Source: DATAEK01 sp036258055 (GTDB taxonomy: Bacteria > Acidobacteriota > Vicinamibacteria > Vicinamibacterales > 2-12-FULL-66-21). From it: 64,000 nucleotides of DNA. Both the position numbers and the translations under genes were made by a program. The notes beneath the pieces are model-generated. The model was not told the DNA's origin and made no database searches. It worked only from the letters and a program-made list of their open reading frames with translations. Where the stretch lies: assembly GCA_036258055.1 (NCBI GenBank), contig DATAEK010000051.1:13893-77892 (forward strand), given 5' to 3'. Shown piece by piece: positions 27,679-34,257 of the stretch (position 1 is the stretch's first letter; each line of letters starts with the position of its first letter).

Positions 27679-28650
27679 TCATGCTGCGTGGGATGTTCCC
27701 GCGCGCGCACGATACCAGGCGGCGACGAGGTCATGCGCGGCCTCTTCCCAGCGCGGATACCGGAAGACGAACCCTCCGTCGATCAAGCGCCCGGGGATGA
27801 CGCGACGGCTTTTCAGAATGAGCTCCGTTTCAGTCCGCATGAAAACGGCCCCGATCGCCAGCATCCACTTCGTGGACGGGAGGCCGAATGGCACGCCCGC
27901 CTCGTGACGCAGGATCCGCATGAAATCGGTGTTGGGCAGCGGATTGGGTGAGGCGACGTTGACGATGCCGTCGATGTCGTCGTGGGCGATCAGCCACTCG
28001 ATCGCCGAGATGAAATCCTGCTGATGAATCCACGAAATGAACTGACGTCCGTCCCCTGCGGGTCCGCCGAGACCTCTTCGGACGAGGACCAGCAAAGTGT
28101 CGAGGATCCCGCCCGTCTCCGTGCTCATGATCATCGCGGATCGCAGCGCCACCTTCCTGGTTCGCGGGGTCACCGCCAGATCGAGTGCCTTCTCCCATCC
28201 GCGGGCGACCTCAATACTGAAAGCCCAGGACGCGGGGGCATCTGCCTCCTGACCACCCAGGCGGCCCGACCGTTCGTCGTGGGGAGCGCCGAACGTGTGC
28301 GCATAGATTGTGGCGGTGCTGGATTGCAGCCAGACCCGCGGAGGGCGACTGGCCCGGGCGATTGCGTGTCCCACGACGCGAGTGGAAGCGATTCTGGAGT
28401 CAATGATCGCGCGGCGATTCTCAGCGGTGTAGCGGCAATTGACGCTGCGGCCGGCGAGATTGATCACGACATCGGCACCATCGATTTCCGACGCCCAGTC
28501 GCCGAGCGTGACGCCGTCCCAGGAGACGACGCGCCAGGCGGCGGCGGCCGGCTGGCGGCTGAGGACGACGACCTCGTGTCCGTGTTCGTGGAACGCACCC
28601 GAGAGAAGATTGCCGACCTTGCCCGATCCGCCGGGGATGACGATCTTCAT
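27679..28650 (-). CDS. TIGR01777-family NAD-dependent epimerase (YfcH/SulA-like)
   Basis: 323 residues starting MKIVIPGGSGKVGNLL, a Rossmann GxxGxxG motif. INLAGRSVNCRYT is typical of TIGR01777 proteins, and LQSSTATIYAHTFGAPHDE replaces the usual S-A-x-G-x-Y-G segment. The DUF1731 C-terminal part ends around ILKSRRVIPGRLIDGGFVFRYP. The family is an atypical SDR linked in other bacteria to cell-division inhibition, but the reaction is unknown. The ATG at 28650 has GGGAG 5 nt upstream and is preferred to the frame start at 28668. It is divergent from the TetR gene across a palindromic operator. Confidence 0.88.
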   Translation of the reverse strand: MKIVIPGGSGKVGNLLSGAFHEHGHEVVVLSRQPAAAAWRVVSWDGVTLGDWASEIDGADVVINLAGRSVNCRYTAENRRAIIDSRIASTRVVGHAIARASRPPRVWLQSSTATIYAHTFGAPHDERSGRLGGQEADAPASWAFSIEVARGWEKALDLAVTPRTRKVALRSAMIMSTETGGILDTLLVLVRRGLGGPAGDGRQFISWIHQQDFISAIEWLIAHDDIDGIVNVASPNPLPNTDFMRILRHEAGVPFGLPSTKWMLAIGAVFMRTETELILKSRRVIPGRLIDGGFVFRYPRWEEAAHDLVAAWYRARAGTSHAA

Positions 28651-28695
28651 GAGAACTCCCAGGAACAATCCGTCGTGCGGTATCTGGGGCCGCGC

Positions 28696-28742
28696 TTTAC
28701 CGTAGTCGCGAACCGTGCTTTAATTACGGTAAACATGTTTAC
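28696..28742. promoter_or_regulatory. Palindromic operators between the epimerase and TetR genes
   Basis: A perfect 14-bp palindrome GTAAACATGTTTAC spans the TetR start codon (28729-28742). In addition TTTACCGTA (28696-28704) and TACGGTAAA (28725-28733) form a 9-bp inverted repeat with a 20-nt spacer. Both lie in the 84-bp divergent gap, a good position for TetR to repress itself and the epimerase gene. No clear -35/-10 pair could be fixed. Confidence 0.55.
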
Positions 28743-29463
28743 TGAAAATGTCAAGCGACGCGGCCGAGGCCGCCCACTGGGCAGGACGGCGCAGGGGACG
28801 GCCGCCAGAGACCGCTTGTACGACGTCGCGACGGGCCTGATCGCCGAGCGTGGGTACGAGGCGACGACGCTGCGCGAGATCGCCGATCGCGCAGGCGTCA
28901 GCGTGGGCTTGTTGTATCGCTACTTTCCGAACAAGCGCGCCATCGTCCTCGCCCTTTACGAGAACCTGTCGAGGGAGTACGCGGAGGAGACTGCCGGGAT
29001 GCAGCCTGGCCGCTGGCGGGACCGCTTCCTTTTCGCGCTGGCAACCAGCCTGCGGGTGCTCGGTCCGCACCGCACGACGCTCAGAGCGCTCGTACCCGTG
29101 CTCGTCGGGGATCCCGAGGACGGTCTGTTCGCCAACGCGACGGCGTTTTCACGCGTGCGCGTCGCGCAGGCATTTCAAGCCGCCGTGACCGGCGCCACGG
29201 ATGCTCCGCCGGCGGTGCTGGCCGACGCCATAGGGCGACTCCTGTACTTCGTCCACCTCGGAGTGATTCTGTTGTGGCTCCTCGACCGGACGCCGAGTCA
29301 AAGGGCGACCGCGGGGCTGGTCACGCTGATGCGGCAGATCCTGCCGTCCGCCGCGCTGGCGCTGCGTCTTCCGGCAGTGCGCCGATTCGTTCGCACTGCG
29401 GATGCACTGTTTCGGGAAGCGCTGTTCGACGATCCCGGCGCAGGGACGATCTCGGCAACCTGA
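28735..29463 (+). CDS. TetR-family transcriptional regulator
   Basis: 242 residues. The N-terminal helix-turn-helix is canonical: LYDVATGLIAERGYEATTLREIADRAGVSVGLLYRYFPNKRAIV (about residues 27-70). The preceding basic arm (KRRGRGRPLGRTAQG) is common in this family. The ligand domain (helical, ending near DALFREALFDD) is unassignable. The ATG at 28735 starts inside a perfect palindrome, so bound regulator would also mask translation start. A longer frame upstream is antisense to the epimerase gene and is rejected. Confidence 0.88.
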   Translation: MFTENVKRRGRGRPLGRTAQGTAARDRLYDVATGLIAERGYEATTLREIADRAGVSVGLLYRYFPNKRAIVLALYENLSREYAEETAGMQPGRWRDRFLFALATSLRVLGPHRTTLRALVPVLVGDPEDGLFANATAFSRVRVAQAFQAAVTGATDAPPAVLADAIGRLLYFVHLGVILLWLLDRTPSQRATAGLVTLMRQILPSAALALRLPAVRRFVRTADALFREALFDDPGAGTISAT

Positions 29464-29466
29464 TGT

Positions 29467-29523
29467 GCAACTAAATGGTTGCATGTCTCGGCAGGGGTCG
29501 GTAATATGCAACCAGGAGGTTGC
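29467..29523 (+). promoter_or_regulatory. Promoter flanked by twin GCAAC-N6-GTTGC operators, cassette 2
   Basis: Two inverted repeats GCAAC-N6-GTTGC sit at 29467-29482 and 29508-29523, centres 41 bp apart (about four helical turns). A TAATAT -10 box lies at 29502-29507 between them, with TTGCAT (29479-29484), 17 bp upstream, as a weak -35. The second repeat overlaps the AGGAGG ribosome site of the SRPBCC gene. Two ArsR dimers could bind the same face of the DNA and block transcription and translation. Confidence 0.6.
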
Positions 29524-29525
29524 GT

Positions 29526-29993
29526 ATGCAGACGGTCAGTACGGATCGCATCGAGAAGCGGGTGACGTTGCGGGCGCCGCGTTCGCGCGTCTGGCGCGCG
29601 ATTTCGAATGCAGACGAGTTCGGGCGGTGGTTCGGGGCGAAACTCAGCGGGACGATCGCGCCCGGTAACCGGCTGAAAGGGCCGATCACCATCAAGGGCT
29701 ACGAGCACCTGACAATTGACGTGACGGTGGAGAAGGTAGAACCCGAGCGCGTGATGTCGTTCCGCTGGCATCCCAATGCGACCGACGTGACCCACGACTA
29801 CTCGTCGGAACCGACGACGCTCGTGACCTTCACGCTGGAGGACTCGGACGGCGGCACGCTGCTGACGGTCGTGGAGAACGGATTCGACAGCATCCCGCTT
29901 TCGCGGCGGGCCGAGGCGTTTCGCGGCAACGAGTCCGGCTGGGCCCAGCAGATGGTCCAGATCGAGCAGTACCTGGCCAATGCTGCGAAGTAG
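29526..29993 (+). CDS. SRPBCC/AHSA1-domain protein, cassette 2
   Basis: 155 residues starting MQTVSTDRIEKRVTLRAPRSRVWRAIS, the first strand and helix of the START-like fold. FGRWFGAKLSG, the strand VEPERVMSFRWHPNA and the last helix FRGNESGWAQQMVQIEQYL complete it. The ATG at 29526 has a perfect AGGAGG 6 nt upstream; the TTG six bases earlier is less likely. It overlaps the following ArsR gene by 14 nt, the reverse gene order of cassette 1 at 24.2-25.1 kb. Confidence 0.87.
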   Translation: MQTVSTDRIEKRVTLRAPRSRVWRAISNADEFGRWFGAKLSGTIAPGNRLKGPITIKGYEHLTIDVTVEKVEPERVMSFRWHPNATDVTHDYSSEPTTLVTFTLEDSDGGTLLTVVENGFDSIPLSRRAEAFRGNESGWAQQMVQIEQYLANAAK

Positions 29994-30327
29994 TGGACTA
30001 CGGGGAGCCGAGCTCAAGGGCTCGGCACCTGTGTTCGCGGCGCTCGGCGACGAGACGCGGCTCCAGATCGTCGCGCGCCTCTGCCGCGGGGGGCCTCAGT
30101 CGATCGTTCGTCTCGCGGATGGCAGCGGCGTCACCCGTCAGGCGATCACGAAACACCTTCACGTGTTGTCCGACGCGGGTCTCGTACGCGGCAGCCGGGC
30201 GGGCCGCGAGCGCGTCTGGGAGCTCGAGCCGGAGCGCCTCGAGGCCGCGCGGCGATGCATCGAGAACATCTCGGCGCAGTGGGATCTCGCGCTCGGCCGC
30301 CTGAAGGCGTTCGTGGAAAACGGCTGA
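29980..30327 (+). CDS. ArsR-family helix-turn-helix regulator, cassette 2
   Basis: 115 residues: PVFAALGDETRLQIVARLCRGG, VRLADGSGVTRQAITKHLHVLSDAGLVRGSRAGRERVWEL, a standard winged helix with no metal-ligand cysteine pair. The start lies inside the SRPBCC gene (14-nt overlap), so its level is tied to that protein. The likely target is the twin operator upstream of the cassette. Confidence 0.88.
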   Translation: MLRSSGLRGAELKGSAPVFAALGDETRLQIVARLCRGGPQSIVRLADGSGVTRQAITKHLHVLSDAGLVRGSRAGRERVWELEPERLEAARRCIENISAQWDLALGRLKAFVENG

Positions 30328-30334
30328 TCGAACG

Positions 30335-30718
30335 TCAGCGCAGCGAACGCGCGACGATTCCGAGGCCGCCGAAGAGGAGCACGAGCATCACGAGCGTGTT
30401 GAAGAGTGTGGTCTGGCGGAAGTAGATGTCCATGTTCATCAGAATCCCCGCCAGGATAATCGCGGCGCCGACGATAGTCAGCAGCCAGCCGACGATCGAT
30501 TTGCCGTTGAAGAACAGGAACCCGACGCCGATGAGGAGCGGCAGTAGCGTCAGGCCGAATCCTCCGTACGCGCCGAACCGCCAGAAGGAGGTCGTGACCT
30601 GAACCTGATTGAGGATCAGGTAACCGCCCACGGCGGCCATGATGGTTCCGAGGAAGAACGCGCCGACGCCCCCGGGCGTTCCACCGGCGCCGCGCGCAGG
30701 GTTCACAGATTCTGGCAT
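30335..30718 (-). CDS. Small multi-pass membrane protein
   Basis: 127 residues with about four hydrophobic segments: GAFFLGTIMAAVGGYLILNQV, GFGLTLLPLLIGVGFLFF, GWLLTIVGAAIILAGILMN and LFNTLVMLVLLFGGLGIV. I do not recognise the family by function; such short four-helix proteins are common conserved hypotheticals. It lies 7 bp downstream of the sigma/cupin chimera gene on the same strand and is probably cotranscribed with it. Confidence 0.72.
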   Translation of the reverse strand: MPESVNPARGAGGTPGGVGAFFLGTIMAAVGGYLILNQVQVTTSFWRFGAYGGFGLTLLPLLIGVGFLFFNGKSIVGWLLTIVGAAIILAGILMNMDIYFRQTTLFNTLVMLVLLFGGLGIVARSLR

Positions 30719-30725
30719 TGGGCGA

Positions 30726-31148
30726 TCAACCCGTCACCGGCGGCAGGTAGTCCTCGGGTGGAACGACCAGCAGCATGCGACAGCCTTCTTCGGTAAAGAG
30801 CTCGCCGTGATCGCTTCCGCCCTCGGCGTGGTGGAAGTCGCCGGCGACGAGCCGGCGGCCGCAGGCGATCAGGCTGCCTGAGATCACGTAACACTCTTCG
30901 TCGCCGGTGTGATGGTGCGGCGGAAAGCGCACCCCCGGCGCGTCGTAGGTCTCGATCCGCGTCCACGCGCGGAGGAAGACCTCCAGCAGTACCTCCTCGG
31001 CCTCGCTGCGATTGCACAAGATCCACAGGATCAGCCCGAACAACAGCCGGCCATGGCGATCGTAGAGTGCGGCAATCGCACTTGCGTCCCGCGCTGCCAC
31101 GCGGTCGAGCAACGCGCGATCGATCCGCACCTCATCGTCGTTCGACAT
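30726..31148 (-). CDS. ECF sigma region 2 fused to a ChrR-type cupin (no region 4)
   Basis: 140 residues. Residues 1-69 read as sigma-70 region 2 of an ECF factor: LLDRVAARDASAIAALYDRHGRLLFGLILWIL, SEAEEVLLEVFLRAWTRIETYD. At the point where region 2.4 should continue (residue 69/70, near base 30941) the sequence switches in frame to a cupin like that of ChrR anti-sigma factors: FPPHHHTGDEECYVISG, AGDFHHAEGGSDHGEL, with the H-x-H...E...H metal ligands (H78, H80, E84 or E85, H106/107). Region 4 and the ChrR zinc-finger anti-sigma domain are absent. Start: ATG at 31148 with GAGG just upstream. It may be a deletion product between adjacent sigma and anti-sigma genes, or a stable fusion. Confidence 0.8.
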   Translation of the reverse strand: MSNDDEVRIDRALLDRVAARDASAIAALYDRHGRLLFGLILWILCNRSEAEEVLLEVFLRAWTRIETYDAPGVRFPPHHHTGDEECYVISGSLIACGRRLVAGDFHHAEGGSDHGELFTEEGCRMLLVVPPEDYLPPVTG

Positions 31149-31243
31149 TATCCTCAACCGGCCGCGACGAATTCTATACCGCTATGAAGCACGTGGCTTC
31201 ACCGTCGATAGCTGGGACTCAGGGAGGCGGGTGACAGCGCCGG

Positions 31244-32044
31244 CTACGGTTTCGGGCTGACGACGAAGTCCTTGAAGTAGCTCGAGCTGTCGGTCTTGGA
31301 CCAGAGCCCGACTTTCCCGGACACTGGCGGTCGCAGTACCGCGTTGGTCGCGGGAAAGAGATCCGGGTTCGGTGCGGCGCCGCCGCGGCCAGGGCCGGGC
31401 TCGGACCCGAGCGTGTACTCGAGGGCGAGCTTGTCGTCGATCCACGCTTTGAAGTCGGCGTTGTCGACGGTCATCTTGAGCTCGTGCCACGCGCTGCGGT
31501 CGAGCATCCATTGACCCTCGCGTCCCCGCTTGACCGACCGGCGGATCCCGTTGTGGAACTCCCAGAGCACGACGTTGTTTTCCGTGTCGTTGTAGCGGAT
31601 CGCCAGCCAGTCCCCGTTCGGCTTGACGTTGAAGACCATGCCGGAACAGCGATCGGAATCGCCGGCGATGGTCTTGAACTTCATGCTCAGCGTGCCGTTC
31701 CCGAAATTGTCCACGCCTTTGAGAATCGCGACCGGGTAGTAGGCGAACTGCTTGGCGTTGTCCATCAGCTCTTCGTTCGAGGTGCCGTACAACTTGCGTG
31801 CGCTCTCGATCAGGAGCTTCGTGGGGCTGTCCTTGCTCGCAACCCACGGGCGGCCGTCGACCATGATCACCTTGTCGGGGCCGTCCTGCGCCACGACCCA
31901 GGTGCCCACCATGGGCTCGAACGTCACCGGCGTCTTCCCGACCTGTTCTTTGCTCAGGTCGACCTTGATGTCCGCGGCGTGCAGCGACGCCAGCAGGGGA
32001 AAGGCAACGAGCAGGGGCACAATTCGCTTGGCGACTGCATTCAT
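31244..32044 (-). CDS. Exported DUF1080/LamG-like protein
   Basis: 266 residues with a signal peptide (cleavage after LHA, residue 23). The concanavalin-like fold is recognisable from FGNGTLSMKFKTIAGDSDRCSGMVFNV, DWLAIRYNDTENNVVLWEFHNG, WHELKMTVDNADFKAWIDDKLAL and SGKVGLWSKTDSSSYFKDFVV, as in DUF1080 (3-keto-disaccharide hydrolase-like) domains. These act on or bind carbohydrates outside the cytoplasm; I see no basis for naming a substrate. Its ATG overlaps the permease stop (ATGA), placing it last in the ABC operon. Confidence 0.78.
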   Translation of the reverse strand: MNAVAKRIVPLLVAFPLLASLHAADIKVDLSKEQVGKTPVTFEPMVGTWVVAQDGPDKVIMVDGRPWVASKDSPTKLLIESARKLYGTSNEELMDNAKQFAYYPVAILKGVDNFGNGTLSMKFKTIAGDSDRCSGMVFNVKPNGDWLAIRYNDTENNVVLWEFHNGIRRSVKRGREGQWMLDRSAWHELKMTVDNADFKAWIDDKLALEYTLGSEPGPGRGGAAPNPDLFPATNAVLRPPVSGKVGLWSKTDSSSYFKDFVVSPKP

Positions 32045-33369
32045 TGAGTCCTCCTGCGCACGAAGAAGGCCGTCGCAACGATCAACGCCGGCCAGATGCC
32101 GTAGAACACGGTGGCCGCTCCCCTGGGCGGCACAGCAAGTGGATGACCGCGGAACACTGCCTCCTGGTGTTCCCTCGGAGGTGAGACTCCCGCGAGCGAG
32201 TAGATCGTTTCGAGCACGCCCTCGGCCGTCGTCATCCGGCTCATCGCCCGGCGCCCGTCGAGGTCGTACCAGATTTCCCCGTATTTGGTAGCAGTCTGCT
32301 CGAACAGTCCGGTGCTGGTGGCCGAGATGTATTGCACCTGCAGATGTGGCATGACGCGACGCAGCTTCGACAGCGCGCGATGCTCGAGATCGAATCGACG
32401 CGGATCCTCCGGCGCCAGATATGCTTCGACCCGCAGCGGCGCGCGAATGGTCTGCAGCACTTCCTCATCATCTTCGGGGAAGGAATTGGCGCGGGCCTCG
32501 GACGTGTCCCAGCTCACCGGCGCGAATGTGCACGTGAACACGATTGCCGTCGCCAGCGCCGCCATCACGATCGACTCGGACATCCGGCGATTGACGGGGA
32601 CGCCGAGGCGCGTCCAGATCGCGGCGAGCGTCAAGCCGAGCGCGATGAACACGAGCGCGATCAGGACGACGTCGAAGCGAATGAGGCCGTGCTGAAAGTC
32701 GCTGACCATCGCGGTCGGCGTGTAGCGGGCGAGCTTTTCCCAGACGCCGCCCTGCACGGCCGCCACGAAATTGAGGACCCAGGTGCCGACCGTGACACCC
32801 AGGGTCAGGATCGCTGCCGTGGACGGATGCTCGGCGACCGAGGCGGTCGCAGCCGCCAACGCGATCGTCAGGCCGGCGTTGAGCATGTGACCGAGCGCGA
32901 CCGTCGCCAGTTCCGGCGGATACAGCGTCCCGCCGTACGACTTCCACAGGATGATCGCGATGACCGGCGGCGCCGAGGCAATGATCCAGCCGGCGAGCAG
33001 CACCAGCGCTTTCGCGGCCATCCGCTCGAACGACGACATCGGATGCTGGAGCTCGAGCTTCAACGCCCCGCTCTGCTGATCGCCGGCGACAAGTCGAATC
33101 GCGACGAATGGCAGCAGGAACGCTGCAACGATCTCGCACGCGCTGAAGGTCGGTGCCCAGATGCCGACAAGCGGCGAGAATGCCTCGCCGACGCCTGCGG
33201 CGGTCCCGTTGAGCCCGCTCAGCTCCGCGTACGTCCGCACGGCGCTGATGAACGACACGCCGACCAGGGGGCCCATCAGAAAGAGCATGACCCACCAGGC
33301 GCGGGACGACATCAAATCGCGGAATTCCTTCTCGAGCAGCCAGACGAAAGGCGATCTACGTGAGGGCAA
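32041..33369 (-). CDS. ABC-2-type transporter permease
   Basis: About 442 residues. Six or more membrane helices: AWWVMLFLMGPLVGVSFISAV, CEIVAAFLLPFVAIRLV, LVLLAGWIIASAPPVIAIILW, LNAGLTIALAAATASVA, ILTLGVTVGTWVLNFVAAV and VVLIALVFIALGLTLAAIW, then a soluble domain and a final anchor GIWPALIVATAFFVRRRTQ. I placed the start at a TTG (33369) with GAGGA 8 nt upstream, overlapping the ATPase stop by 14 nt; an ATG at 33405 gives a longer overlap without a ribosome site. The last domain (VEAYLAPEDPRRFDLEHRALSKLRRVMPHLQV) resembles the GldG/ABC_transp_aux region. Confidence 0.85.
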   Translation of the reverse strand: MPSRRSPFVWLLEKEFRDLMSSRAWWVMLFLMGPLVGVSFISAVRTYAELSGLNGTAAGVGEAFSPLVGIWAPTFSACEIVAAFLLPFVAIRLVAGDQQSGALKLELQHPMSSFERMAAKALVLLAGWIIASAPPVIAIILWKSYGGTLYPPELATVALGHMLNAGLTIALAAATASVAEHPSTAAILTLGVTVGTWVLNFVAAVQGGVWEKLARYTPTAMVSDFQHGLIRFDVVLIALVFIALGLTLAAIWTRLGVPVNRRMSESIVMAALATAIVFTCTFAPVSWDTSEARANSFPEDDEEVLQTIRAPLRVEAYLAPEDPRRFDLEHRALSKLRRVMPHLQVQYISATSTGLFEQTATKYGEIWYDLDGRRAMSRMTTAEGVLETIYSLAGVSPPREHQEAVFRGHPLAVPPRGAATVFYGIWPALIVATAFFVRRRTQ

Positions 33370-34105
33370 GGACGACGTCCTCGAGATCGCGCGGGGCCCG
33401 GGCATGGTGCTCGCTCGCGGCAACCCGTGCGAGCTCGTCGTAGGTTCCTTCGCCGCGTACGTGCCCGGCGCTCAAGAGGACGAAGCGATCGCAGACGTGG
33501 GCCGCGTCGGTGATTTGGTGAATCGAGAGAAACAGCGTCCGTCCCTCGCCGGCGTGGGCGCGGAGTGTCGTGCCCACTTCGCGGCTCTGACGGAGATCGA
33601 GGCCGTCGAATGGTTCGTCGACGAGGAGGACCGGATGCGGCGTGAGGAGGCCGATGGCGAGCACCGCGCGTTTCCGTTCGCCTTTCGAGAGCGTCCCAAT
33701 CGGAGACTCGAGGATCGGCCGGAGGGCGAGGCGCTCGACGACCTCTTCCTTGCGCTCGACGCGTCCGCCGAAATAGCCGAGCGTAAAGTTGAGCGCCCAC
33801 GAAACCGTCTGGGCCGGCCACGGGGCAATGGCGTCCGGAAGGTAGAAGAGCGACGAGGCGCGGCCGCGGACGTCGAGTACTCGGCCATCCACGCTGACCG
33901 CGCCGGAATCGGCGGGCAGCACTCCGGCGACGCACTCGAAGAGCGTGGTCTTTCCCGAGCCGTTCGGTCCGATCAGGCCGAGCACTTCACCCGGATACAC
34001 GGAGAACGACACGCCTGACAGAGCCGTCAATCGTCCGTACCGCTTCGTGAGGTCCCGCACCGTGACGATCGGCTGGACGTGTGACGTCGAACGCGGAGGT
34101 GGCAT
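33356..34105 (-). CDS. ABC transporter ATP-binding protein
   Basis: 249 residues: Walker A GPNGSGKT at 46-53, signature LSKGERKR at 139-146 (instead of LSGGQ), Walker B VLLVDEPF at 159-166 and the switch histidine in SIHQIT (H196). It pairs with the overlapping ABC-2 permease; together they should drive an export-type transporter in the inner membrane. The upstream 152-bp gap (34106-34257) shared with the Ser/Thr kinase gene carries ATCGGAACCGAT (34144-34155), a 5-bp inverted repeat, but no convincing promoter. Confidence 0.92.
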   Translation of the reverse strand: MPPPRSTSHVQPIVTVRDLTKRYGRLTALSGVSFSVYPGEVLGLIGPNGSGKTTLFECVAGVLPADSGAVSVDGRVLDVRGRASSLFYLPDAIAPWPAQTVSWALNFTLGYFGGRVERKEEVVERLALRPILESPIGTLSKGERKRAVLAIGLLTPHPVLLVDEPFDGLDLRQSREVGTTLRAHAGEGRTLFLSIHQITDAAHVCDRFVLLSAGHVRGEGTYDELARVAASEHHARAPRDLEDVVLALT

Positions 34106-34257
34106 CGTGTGTTGAAGTCGAGAATCAGCCAGCTAATTTACCGATCGGAACCGATTACTACCACTTGTCGTAGTTCCAGCCGGATGCCGTCACCCGTCGC
34201 GTACGCGTTGAAAGGATTGACTTTGTCCGGGTCGCTTGTCATCTTACTGACATCCTG

